This document shows positions 57,400 through 64,000 of a stretch of 64,000 bases of DNA, in pieces. Made by a program: the position numbers and the translations under genes. Numbering within the stretch: position 1 is the first letter of the stretch; each line of letters starts with the position of its first letter. Source of the stretch: Terriglobia bacterium (lineage in GTDB: Bacteria > Acidobacteriota > Terriglobia > Bryobacterales > Bryobacteraceae); the NCBI GenBank assembly GCA_020073445.1, contig JAIQFE010000005.1, positions 62,001 through 126,000 of the forward strand, read 5' to 3'. The notes beneath the pieces are model-generated. The model saw nothing but the letters and a program-made list of their open reading frames with translations, did not search any database and was not told where the DNA came from.

Positions 57400-59853
57400 A
57401 TGGAATCCTTTTTGCAGGACCTTAAGCATTCCATCCGGATGTTCCTGAATTCTCCCGGATTCACTCTCACCGCCGTGCTCGCCCTGGCGCTGGGAGTCGG
57501 CGCCAACACCGCGATCTTCTCCGTCATCAACACCGTTCTCCTGCGGCCCATGCCGTACCCCGATCCCGACCGGTTCGTCTTCTTCACCACCGTTTATCCG
57601 GATGGTTCCGGCACCGGCGGCTCGCCTGCCATGTTTAATTTCTGGAAGGCGCAGACAGAGATCGTCGAGTACGCCGCAGCGTGGCGGTTTGGAGTCGCGA
57701 ACTATAATTCCGGCGGCAATCCCGAACAGGTCCAGGTAACCCAGGCCAGTGCCGACTTCTTTCCGCTGTGCGGCGCGACCGCACTCTACGGACGCACCTT
57801 TTCGCAGGAAGAGGATCTCCCGCGCGGGCCAAAAGTAGCGGTGCTCGCCTATGGATTCTGGCAGCGGCGTTTCGCATCGGATCCGAATGTGATCGGCAAG
57901 ACTTTGGTGCTGAGCGGAGCGCCCTACGAAATCATCGGCGTCACCGGCCCCAGCCTGAAGATTGAGATCGATGAGCCGCCTGACATCTACACTCCGATGC
58001 AGATCGATCCCAACAGCACGGATCAAGCCCGGTACTTCAACACAGGAGGGCACCTCAAGGCCGGAGTTTCCCTGGCGAACGCCAACGCGCGATTCAAAGT
58101 CGCTACCGAGGAGTTTCGCCGCAAGTATCCAACGTTCAATAAGAACGTTTACTTCGGTGTCGACCCGTTGCGCGAGTCGCTAGTCCGTGGGGTGCGCACT
58201 TTGCTCCTGGTGTTGCTGGGCGCCGTGATTTTCGTGCTCCTGATCGCCTGCGCCAACGTCGCTAATCTTTTGCTCGCGCGCGCGACCGGCCGCAGACGCG
58301 AAATGGCTATCCGCGCGGCCGTGGGCGCCGGACGCGGACGGATCATCCGTCAGTTGCTGACGGAAAGCGTACTGCTCTCGATCACCGGCGGCCTCGTGGG
58401 TCTGGTCATCGGGTATCTCGGCATCAAGGGAATCCTAAGTATCAATCCTGGAAACATCCCGCGCGTTGGCCAACAAGGTTCCTACGTCACGCTCGACTGG
58501 CGAGTGGTCTTGTTCACGATGGCCGTTGCGTTCGCCACGGGAATTTTGTTTGGCCTGATCCCGGCACTGCAAGCTTCGCGAACGGACCTGAGCAGCACTA
58601 TCAAGGAATCCACCGGCCGCGGCGGAACCAGCTTCCGTCACAACAAGGCTCGCTCGCTGTTGGTGATTACGGAGGTGGCGCTGGCTCTTGTGCTATTGAT
58701 TGGAGCGGCTCTGCTGCTGCGGACATTCGCGGCGCTTCGCGCCGTCAATCCCGGATTCAATGCCCACAACGTGCTGACGTTGCGGATGCTATTGAACGAT
58801 CCGCGTTTCGCGAAGACCGCGACCGTCGATCAGTTGCTGATTCAAGGACGAGAGCGTCTCAAGGCGCTGCCCGGCGTCGAAAATGCCGCTGCGACGTGTT
58901 GTGTGCCGCTGGAGGGCGGTTTCGGTCTTCCGTTCATCATCGTCGGCCGGCCCCTGGATGGCGAATCTCACGGCGGCGGGCGTTACATGATCACCACAGC
59001 AGATTACCTGGACGTGTTCAAGATCCCTCTCCTGCGCGGCCGCGTCTTTACCGATCGGGACGGCGAGGGAGCCGATCCTGTGGTCATCATCAATCAATCC
59101 ATGGCTAAGAAGTTCTGGCCGCAGGGCGATCCTCTCGCAGACCAGCTGATCATCGGGCGAGGCCTGGGCAAGGATTTCGAGGACACCCCCCGCCAGATCG
59201 TCGGCGTGGTCAGCGACATTCGCGATGGCGGGCTTGAAAACGACCCCAATCCAACCATGTACGTCCCGCAAGCGCAACTTCCAGATGGCTTGAATCAACA
59301 ACTCACGACTCTGGCGTCTCTGGCTTGGGTGGTGCGGACCAAAGTGGAGCCGCGCTCCCTCATCAAGCCGATTGAGAAAGAGCTGGCAGACGTCAGCGGC
59401 GGCCTCGCGCTCGCGCCCGTCCGGACCATGGATGAGATCGTATCCCGTTCCACGGCCAATCAGGATTTCAATACGCTCGCGCTCACGATTTTCGCCGGCA
59501 CGGCGCTGCTGCTCGCTGCGATCGGAATCTATGGATTGATGGCGTATTCGGTGGAACAGCGCACGCAAGAGATCGGAATCCGGCTGGCGCTTGGGGCTGA
59601 GTACGGAGCGGTGCGCAACATGATCATCTTCCAGGGCATGCGCCTGGCGCTGGTAGGGGTCATCATCGGCGTCGCCTCGGCGTTCGGGCTGACGAAGTTG
59701 ATCGCGAGCCTGCTCTACGGCGTGCAGGCCCGTGACCCGCTGGTGTTCATCGGCGTGCCGGTGCTGTTGAGCCTGGTAGCCCTGATCGCGGTGTGGCTCC
59801 CCGCCCGGCGCGCGACGCGCGTGAGTCCAATGGACGCGCTGCGCTGCGACTAA
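57400..59853 (+). CDS. MacB-like ABC permease (acidobacterial orphan permease type)
   Basis: 817 residues. The N-terminal amphipathic start DLKHSIRMFLNSPGFTLTA and GVGANTAIFSVINTVLLRPMP are hallmarks of the large duplicated permeases of Acidobacteriota. Two MacB_PCD/FtsX units each have an extracytoplasmic domain (about 50-240 and 460-650). Transmembrane bundles contain ANVANLLLARATGRRREMAIR and IGIYGLMAYSVEQRTQEIGIRLALG; the protein ends PMDALRCD. There are about eight transmembrane helices in total. Mechanotransmission-type transporters act on lipoproteins, peptides or toxins, but need an ATPase, and none is encoded next to it. Substrate unknown. Confidence 0.9.
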   Translation: MESFLQDLKHSIRMFLNSPGFTLTAVLALALGVGANTAIFSVINTVLLRPMPYPDPDRFVFFTTVYPDGSGTGGSPAMFNFWKAQTEIVEYAAAWRFGVANYNSGGNPEQVQVTQASADFFPLCGATALYGRTFSQEEDLPRGPKVAVLAYGFWQRRFASDPNVIGKTLVLSGAPYEIIGVTGPSLKIEIDEPPDIYTPMQIDPNSTDQARYFNTGGHLKAGVSLANANARFKVATEEFRRKYPTFNKNVYFGVDPLRESLVRGVRTLLLVLLGAVIFVLLIACANVANLLLARATGRRREMAIRAAVGAGRGRIIRQLLTESVLLSITGGLVGLVIGYLGIKGILSINPGNIPRVGQQGSYVTLDWRVVLFTMAVAFATGILFGLIPALQASRTDLSSTIKESTGRGGTSFRHNKARSLLVITEVALALVLLIGAALLLRTFAALRAVNPGFNAHNVLTLRMLLNDPRFAKTATVDQLLIQGRERLKALPGVENAAATCCVPLEGGFGLPFIIVGRPLDGESHGGGRYMITTADYLDVFKIPLLRGRVFTDRDGEGADPVVIINQSMAKKFWPQGDPLADQLIIGRGLGKDFEDTPRQIVGVVSDIRDGGLENDPNPTMYVPQAQLPDGLNQQLTTLASLAWVVRTKVEPRSLIKPIEKELADVSGGLALAPVRTMDEIVSRSTANQDFNTLALTIFAGTALLLAAIGIYGLMAYSVEQRTQEIGIRLALGAEYGAVRNMIIFQGMRLALVGVIIGVASAFGLTKLIASLLYGVQARDPLVFIGVPVLLSLVALIAVWLPARRATRVSPMDALRCD

Positions 59854-60275
59854 CCTTCGAGGGTCGCGTTCAGCGTGATGTTGGTGTTGTAAAGCTTCGA
59901 GACCGGGCAGCCCGATTTCGCACCTGCCGTTGCCGTGTCGAAGGCCTCTTTGCTGATGCCGGGAACCTTGGCTTTCAACTCCAGATGACTCTCGGTGATG
60001 CCGAACCCGCCCTCGGTCTTGTCGAGAGTGATGGTGCAAGTGGTCTCGAGGCTCTCAGCCTTGAATCCTGCCTGCGCGAGCTGATTCGAAAGCGCCATGG
60101 TGAAGCAACCGGCGTGCGCCGCGGCCAGCAATTCTTCCGGATTGGTTCCCTTCCCCTGCTCAAAGCGGCTGTGGAACGAATAGGCCACATGCGACAGTGT
60201 GCCGCTCGCCATCGATATCTCGCCCGTACCGGTCTTCAGATCGCCTTGCCATTTCGCTTCTGCGGTTCGCTTCAT
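59850..60275 (-). CDS. OsmC-family peroxiredoxin-like protein
   Basis: 141 residues with a GAGGAGAA ribosome binding site. The fold is OsmC: active Cys in [13 protein letters not shown], second Cys in [13 protein letters not shown], and Arg/Glu region [17 protein letters not shown]. These reduce organic hydroperoxides with a Cys-Cys pair in the cytoplasm. The stop codon overlaps the permease stop tail to tail (CTAA). Single-gene unit, divergent from the PNPOx-fold gene. Confidence 0.93.
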   Translation of the reverse strand: MKRTAEAKWQGDLKTGTGEISMASGTLSHVAYSFHSRFEQGKGTNPEELLAAAHAGCFTMALSNQLAQAGFKAESLETTCTITLDKTEGGFGITESHLELKAKVPGISKEAFDTATAGAKSGCPVSKLYNTNITLNATLEG

Positions 60276-60322
60276 GTGAATTTCTCCTCTCGTCTATTGT
60301 CCCCCGGCGAGCAAGGCGTGAA

Positions 60323-60338
60323 TATACTCATAGCCATG
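60323..60338 (+). promoter_or_regulatory. -10 box immediately upstream of the PNPOx-fold gene
   Basis: TATACT at 60323-60328 is eight bases before ATG 60336, so transcription would begin at or next to the start codon. No ribosome binding site is visible, consistent with a leaderless message. The -35 is poor. Confidence 0.35.
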
Positions 60339-60749
60339 ACTCGCGCTGAGCTCGCGCCGTTTCTCCAAAAGCACCGCCTGGGGGTGCAATCGACGGTGTC
60401 AGCCTCAGGCGATCCGCAAGCCGCCGTGGTCGGTATCGCTATCACGCCTGAACTGGAGATCGTCTTCGACACCCTCGACACGACTCGCAAATGCCGCAAC
60501 CTCCGTGCCAATCCGAGGATTGCCTTCGTCATCGGGTGGGACCAGGAGATCACCGTACAGCTGGAAGGCATCGCCGACGAGCCCACGGGCGCCGAACGAG
60601 AACGGATCCTCGAAGTCTACTTCCTGGCTTATCCCGATGGCCGCGATCGGTTGGCGTGGAAGGGCATCACGCATTTCCGCGTCCGTCCGACATGGATCCG
60701 TTACAGCAACTTCAATGTGGGCGGTGAGATTGTCGAAATCCAGGTGTAG
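60336..60749 (+). CDS. Pyridoxamine 5'-phosphate oxidase-fold protein
   Basis: 137 residues from ATG 60336; the frame runs back into the permease gene but that part is a shadow. A split beta-barrel FMN-binding fold is indicated by LGVQSTVSASGDPQAAVVGIA, VFDTLDTTRKCRNLRANPRIA and VQLEGIADEPTG. The family includes true PNP oxidases, F420-dependent reductases and FMN-binding oxidoreductases; this short form cannot be assigned among them. Cytoplasmic. Followed after 12 bases by the amidohydrolase gene. Confidence 0.85.
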   Translation: MTRAELAPFLQKHRLGVQSTVSASGDPQAAVVGIAITPELEIVFDTLDTTRKCRNLRANPRIAFVIGWDQEITVQLEGIADEPTGAERERILEVYFLAYPDGRDRLAWKGITHFRVRPTWIRYSNFNVGGEIVEIQV

Positions 60750-60761
60750 AATCGTTGAGTT

Positions 60762-61751
60762 ATGTTGCGACGTGAGTTCCTGGCCGGAATCGCCACTCTT
60801 GCAAGTAGCCCGCTCGCGAAGGCGGTAGCCACGCCTCATCGCATCGATGTGCATCATCATCTTTTTCCGCCCGCCTACCGCACCGCGATCGGCGACCGCG
60901 CAGCCGGGCAGCCCGTTTGGTCCCCGGCTCAGTCCATCGAAGAAATGGACAAGGGTGGGATTGCGACGTCGCTTCTATCGGTCAGCTCGCCCGGCGTGTG
61001 GTTCGGGGATGTCGCGGAGGGTCGCCGCCTGGCCCGGATCGTCAACGACTATGGAGCGACGACCGCCAAGGATCATCCCGGCCGTTTCGGCCTGTTTGCC
61101 GCGCTGCCTCTGCCGGATATCGACGGCAGCCTGCGCGAAATCGAGTATGCGCTCGATACACTCAAAGCCGATGGCATCGGCCTACTGACCAGCTACGGCG
61201 ATAAGTGGCTGGGAGATGCCTCCTTCGCGCCCGTATGGACCGAACTAAACCGGCGCAAGGCGGTGATCTACACGCATCCGACCACTGCGGCCTGCTGCGG
61301 CAATCTGAAGAACGACGTCCCGGCGGTCATGATCGAATGGGCCACCGACACGACGCGCACCGCTGCGAGCCTGCTGTTTAGCGGCACGGCGGCGCGCTAT
61401 CCCGACATCCGGTGGATCTTCTCACACGGCGGCGGGACCATGCCTTTCCTGCTGAGCCGCTTCGTGTATCAAGAGGCGACTATGAAGGGGAAAGAGCAGG
61501 TCCTGCCCAAGGGCCTGATGTACGAGCTGAAGAAGTTCTACTACGACACGGCTCAAGCCAACAGCGCTCCGGCATTGGCGGCTCTGCTCAAGGTGGCTCC
61601 TGCGTCGCAGATCCTGTTTGGCACCGATTATCCGTTCCGTACCGCGGCGGAAGTAACCGGGGGCCTTACCGCGCAGCGCTTCCCGACTAAGGATCTTCGC
61701 GCGATCGAGCGGGACAACGCGCTCCGGCTGCTGCCTGAGCTGCAGCGTTAG
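60762..61751 (+). CDS. Tat-exported amidohydrolase, ACMSD-like
   Basis: 329 residues. The leader LRREFLAGIATLASSPLAKA looks like a twin-arginine signal. The amidohydrolase-2 barrel begins RIDVHHHLFPPAY (HxH metal site), with His in VIYTHPTTAACCG, HGGG in FSHGGGTMPFLLSRF, and the metal Asp in LFGTDYPFRT. The family covers 2-amino-3-carboxymuconate semialdehyde decarboxylase and related C-C lyases or hydrolases of aromatic acids. Export suggests an extracytoplasmic substrate. Its stop overlaps the convergent Uma2 gene stop (TTAG). Confidence 0.88.
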   Translation: MLRREFLAGIATLASSPLAKAVATPHRIDVHHHLFPPAYRTAIGDRAAGQPVWSPAQSIEEMDKGGIATSLLSVSSPGVWFGDVAEGRRLARIVNDYGATTAKDHPGRFGLFAALPLPDIDGSLREIEYALDTLKADGIGLLTSYGDKWLGDASFAPVWTELNRRKAVIYTHPTTAACCGNLKNDVPAVMIEWATDTTRTAASLLFSGTAARYPDIRWIFSHGGGTMPFLLSRFVYQEATMKGKEQVLPKGLMYELKKFYYDTAQANSAPALAALLKVAPASQILFGTDYPFRTAAEVTGGLTAQRFPTKDLRAIERDNALRLLPELQR

Positions 61752-62254
61752 CGGAAGATTTCGCCGAGGGGAACTTCGAGCGCGGGGTTTTCCGTCTGGA
61801 GCACGCCGCTCTTCACTTCCTGGAGACCTGTCGCGGCGGTGGCGGTAAACGCCTGCCTGGTCTGCGGATCGAGCACCCAGACATATGGCACGCCCATGGC
61901 CAGGTAATCGTTGATGCGAACCTCGATGCGGCTCATCCGGTCTTCGGGCGAGAGGATCTCGATGCAGACGAAGGGAGGCTTGGTGAGCACTTCTTCGCCA
62001 GGTTCCCCCACCGTCAAACAGATATCAGGGACCCGAAAACGCCCAGGCCGAACTTGAACCCGAACTTCTGTCATTACGACCAGCCCTTTTGCCTCGTAGT
62101 GCGTAAGAAGATAGGCAGTAATTCTGGCCTGCAGTCTGGCATGTGTGACTTCGCCCACGTTGCGCTCCTCGATGTGGCCATCCACAAAGTCGCAGTCTGG
62201 CTCGTAGGCGGTAGCCAGGTAGTCTTCGACGGAGATCAACGTCCGGGCGGACAT
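61748..62254 (-). CDS. Uma2 family protein (PD-(D/E)XK-like)
   Basis: 168 residues. Uma2/DUF820 pattern: SVEDYLATAYEPDCDFVDGHIEERNVGE, shown as ISVEDYL and DFVDGHIEER; VRVQVRPGRFRVPDICL with the catalytic Asp; CIEILSPEDRMSRIEVRINDYLAMGVPYVWVLDP with Glu and Lys/Arg positions. The fold is a restriction-endonuclease-like core, but cellular function is unknown for nearly all members; they are abundant in cyanobacteria and acidobacteria. Tail-to-tail overlap with the amidohydrolase gene. Confidence 0.9.
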   Translation of the reverse strand: MSARTLISVEDYLATAYEPDCDFVDGHIEERNVGEVTHARLQARITAYLLTHYEAKGLVVMTEVRVQVRPGRFRVPDICLTVGEPGEEVLTKPPFVCIEILSPEDRMSRIEVRINDYLAMGVPYVWVLDPQTRQAFTATAATGLQEVKSGVLQTENPALEVPLGEIFR

Positions 62255-62266
62255 ACGTTTACCGTA

Positions 62267-62773
62267 TCATTTAAGGGGTATCGGCGCGTAGATCACTTGC
62301 TCCCCGGTATCGGCTGTCGGGCCGTAGCTGCTGTAAACATCCCTTCCGAGCATCCGGAGCAGGGCCATCTGCTGGCCGCGATGGTGCGAGGTGTGGGCGA
62401 TGCGCCGCACCACGATCCACGCCCGGCTGCGCTGGACGTCGAAGAATGCGACTTCTTCTTCCCACCAGATGTCATCCACCTTCGACTTCAAAACGTCGAG
62501 GCGTTTCGCGGAGTCCGCCTCGTACTGCAAAACGAACCCAAGCCTAGTTTCCTCCGGTGGCAGCGGCGGGGCGCCCACGTCGATTCCCAACATATTGCAA
62601 AACCAAGCGTTTTCGCTCAAGCATTGGTGTTGCATCTGCTCCAGGAAGCTGCGGCCCCGGAGATCGGTCGGGTGCGGACGGAAGGGCAAATCCTCGTCGC
62701 GGAACATTCCCCATACACTCAGTACTTTTAGCCGCTCGGTTTCGTACGTGTCCACCAGGAAGGAATAGCGCAT
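62267..62773 (-). CDS. DinB-family protein
   Basis: 168 residues from ATG 62773, which gives the family's N-terminus (RYSFLVDTYETERLKVLSVW); the frame continues upstream over the divergent gene and is rejected there. It is a four-helix bundle with metal histidines in MQHQCLSENAWF and IAHTSHHRGQQMALLRMLG; the last is the DinB signature. Members are metal-binding, often bacillithiol- or mycothiol-dependent transferases, sometimes stress-induced. Twelve bases precede it from the Uma2 start on the same strand. Confidence 0.9.
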   Translation of the reverse strand: MRYSFLVDTYETERLKVLSVWGMFRDEDLPFRPHPTDLRGRSFLEQMQHQCLSENAWFCNMLGIDVGAPPLPPEETRLGFVLQYEADSAKRLDVLKSKVDDIWWEEEVAFFDVQRSRAWIVVRRIAHTSHHRGQQMALLRMLGRDVYSSYGPTADTGEQVIYAPIPLK

Positions 62774-62789
62774 AGAGCTACGATAGTTG

Positions 62790-63104
62790 ATGCCGTCTAT
62801 GCCCGCTCCGGTTCGCCACATCCTAAGGATTTGCCGCGCCGAGTTCTGCCGGTCCATGGGCTGCGACTCCTTGATCGAACACATCGAGGCGCGCCTGGGC
62901 GCCAAGTTGGGCGAGACTACGGCCGACGGCAGCGTCGCACTGGAGGCGGTCTATTGCATCGGAAATTGCGCGCATCCACCTTCCTTGCTATTGGATGGGA
63001 AACCGTACGGCCGAGTGTCGGCGCAAGTGGCCGATCTTTTGATTGCTGATCTTTTGATTGAGGATGTCCGGAGCCGGGCACCGACGAAATTCCGCGCCCG
63101 ATAA
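62790..63104 (+). CDS. Thioredoxin-like [2Fe-2S] ferredoxin (NuoE/FdhG type)
   Basis: 104 residues from ATG 62790 (or ATG 62799). Four cluster cysteines: CRAEFC (C-x4-C) and CIGNC (C-x3-C), spaced as in NuoE and the gamma subunit of NAD-dependent formate dehydrogenase. LRICRAEFCRSMGCDSL is close to the formate dehydrogenase version. Those proteins pass electrons to a NADH:flavin subunit, but no NuoF, hydrogenase or formate dehydrogenase gene is adjacent, so its partner must be elsewhere. Divergent from the DinB gene. Confidence 0.85.
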   Translation: MPSMPAPVRHILRICRAEFCRSMGCDSLIEHIEARLGAKLGETTADGSVALEAVYCIGNCAHPPSLLLDGKPYGRVSAQVADLLIADLLIEDVRSRAPTKFRAR

Positions 63105-63142
63105 GGTCATCCGCTGCGGCTGCGGGAATTCGTAGGAAGTTC

Positions 63143-63823
63143 CTAGTTTGTTCGTTTCGTCAGGATCAGGATATGCTGCCGCGGCAGCGTCTCGATGACC
63201 GGCTGCAAGACGAATCCTTCGGCTTCGAGCTCGGCTTTCACTTGCGCGACGGTCATCTTGTGCTCGGCGATGATGGGAACGTTAGGATCTTCGGCTCGAT
63301 ACTCGAGCAAGACTAGTCTTCCGTCGGGCTTCAAGGTCTCGCGGATTTTCCGGAGCATCTGTTGCGGCTGCGAAAACTCGTGATACACATCGACCAGCAG
63401 CACCAGGTCCATTGTGTTCGCAGGAAGCTTGGGATCGGAGACATCGCCCAAAACAGTCACGACATTGTTGATCTTGGCTTTCGCCGCGTTCGCGTTCAGT
63501 TTCGCGAGCATCTCGGGTTGCAGATCGTTGGCGTACACCTTGCCCGAGGGACCCACGCGCTTGGCCATGCGCAGGGACATGTACCCGACGCCCGCACCGA
63601 TGTCGGCCACGACCATTCCCGGTTTCAGCTTGAGCGCATCGAGCGCCTTTTCGGGTTGCTCTTCGGCTTCGCGCTCGGGGCGGACCAGCCAGTCGGCGCC
63701 GCTCATGCCCATCACTCCGGCGATCTTGCGCCCGGTTACGGGATGCGTCGGCGCTTGATAGGCGCTTAGCGGCCAGAGCGCTACGCAGGCTAGAACGGAA
63801 ACGAACGATCGGCGGATCATCAT
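63143..63823 (-). CDS. Exported class I SAM-dependent methyltransferase-like protein
   Basis: 226 residues. The N-terminus MIRRSFVSVLACVALWPLSAYQA looks like a signal peptide. The body is a Rossmann methyltransferase: motif I VVADIGAGVGYMSLRMA, acidic loop YANDLQPEML, motif post-II LGDVSDPKLP and VLLVDVYHEFSQPQQML. SAM is not normally available in the periplasm, so either the leader acts as a membrane anchor or the protein binds another ligand. Coupled by ATGA to the upstream redoxin gene. Confidence 0.8.
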   Translation of the reverse strand: MMIRRSFVSVLACVALWPLSAYQAPTHPVTGRKIAGVMGMSGADWLVRPEREAEEQPEKALDALKLKPGMVVADIGAGVGYMSLRMAKRVGPSGKVYANDLQPEMLAKLNANAAKAKINNVVTVLGDVSDPKLPANTMDLVLLVDVYHEFSQPQQMLRKIRETLKPDGRLVLLEYRAEDPNVPIIAEHKMTVAQVKAELEAEGFVLQPVIETLPRQHILILTKRTN

Positions 63824-64000
63824 CGCAACACCTGTTCGATCTGCGCGGCCAATTCCGGCCCGCTCGCCGCGCCTGGATGATACCAGCGCACGATTCCCTT
63901 GCGATCCACCAGCACCAGTGTGGGCGTGGTGCTCGCGCCGTACCGGTTGAAATTCGCATTGCTCAACGGCGCGGACATATCGAGCAGGGGCGTGTAGAAT
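63820..64000 (-). CDS. Thioredoxin-fold (TlpA/AhpC-TSA-like) protein, C-terminal part
   Basis: The gene starts beyond the right edge; about 59 C-terminal residues are visible in an open frame ending at TGA 63820-63822. YGASTTPTLVLVDRKGIVRW contains the cis-proline segment of thioredoxin-fold proteins, and a final helix (PELAAQIEQVLR) follows. The CxxC or peroxidatic cysteine would lie outside the window. The stop overlaps the methyltransferase ATG by four bases (ATGA). Likely a periplasmic thiol-disulfide oxidoreductase; exact type unknown. Confidence 0.75.
   Translation of the reverse strand, partial: FYTPLLDMSAPLSNANFNRYGASTTPTLVLVDRKGIVRWYHPGAASGPELAAQIEQVLR

Noticed and set aside
55911-57590. 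559-residue open frame on the minus strand across fdhA and the start of the permease gene
   Set aside because: Codon shadow in GC-rich DNA; the plus-strand genes have full family motifs and ribosome binding sites, and the minus-strand protein has no recognisable domain.
58789-60039. 416-residue minus-strand open frame opposite the permease and OsmC genes
   Set aside because: Shadow of conserved plus-strand permease codons and in another frame of OsmC; no motif.
1-64000. CRISPR arrays, tRNA or rRNA genes, prophage
   Set aside because: No regularly spaced repeat-spacer pattern, cloverleaf-like segments with CCA-type ends, rRNA signatures or phage structural genes were seen on either strand.

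Overview
The window is a gene-dense, GC-rich chromosomal segment that most resembles an acidobacterium of the Bryobacteraceae/Solibacter type. The markers are two very large carboxypeptidase-regulatory/TonB-type outer-membrane proteins, an 800-residue MacB-like orphan permease, DUF6152 and DUF2934 proteins, a reaction-center-type cytochrome c, three PQQ beta-propeller dehydrogenases, and many secreted enzymes, six of them with twin-arginine leaders. The assignment rests on gene content only. I found no rRNA, tRNA, CRISPR array or prophage, and no gene-free gap longer than 300 bases.

Layout. 1-9.8 kb: the 3' end of a PLP-fold aldolase/dehydratase gene, a giant TonB-type receptor with a clear terminator, an SGNH esterase, small secreted proteins (one DUF6152), an orphan polysaccharide-export ABC ATPase, and a cytochrome c/DUF5666-like pair. 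9.8-16.3 kb: a second receptor divergent from an SMP-30 lactonase across a perfect 10-bp inverted repeat, then kdgK-eda (KDG kinase and KDPG aldolase). 16.3-26 kb: a membrane HD-GYP/GAF/GGDEF signalling protein, a PQQ dehydrogenase, a REP-type HUH transposase bracketed by inverted hairpin repeats, a metallo-beta-lactamase-fold protein, a secreted proline-linker protein and an exported zinc dehydrogenase. 26-32.8 kb: a quinoprotein locus (amidohydrolase divergent from cytochrome-PQQ fusion, sugar isomerase, diheme cytochrome c and PQQ dehydrogenase). 32.9-41.4 kb: LytS/LytTR two-component system, aldo/keto reductase, gluconate-dehydrogenase-type subunit 3 plus GMC oxidoreductase, MscS channel, and DUF2934-glgC. 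41.4-50.6 kb: a tight seven-gene minus-strand operon (sugar-acid dehydratase, two paralogous secreted proteins around a cupin-like protein, alpha/beta hydrolase, cupin, YVTN propeller) plus a metallo-hydrolase, divergent from a sugar-acid MFS transporter. 50.7-57.2 kb: DUF6152, reaction-center-type cytochrome c, HbpS/GlcG-like protein, Gly-rich propeller, aquaglyceroporin and formaldehyde-dehydrogenase-like enzyme. 57.4-64 kb: MacB-like permease, OsmC, PNPOx-fold protein, amidohydrolase, Uma2, DinB, a [2Fe-2S] thioredoxin-like protein, an exported methyltransferase and a cut-off redoxin gene.

How the genes fit together. The common theme is uptake and periplasmic oxidation of sugars, sugar acids and alcohols. 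Large receptors and the MFS carrier could import or sense substrates; PQQ, GMC and zinc dehydrogenases oxidise them, with c-type cytochromes as likely electron acceptors; lactonase, IlvD/Edd-type dehydratase, KdgK and Eda form the logic of a 2-keto-3-deoxy sugar-acid route. This is inference from families and adjacency.

Repeats are the second theme. Three copies of an approximately 80-bp two-hairpin element, a transposase flanked by 45/44-bp inverted repeats, a related two-hairpin element, and a 24-bp repeat in two places all sit between genes, often between convergent gene ends.
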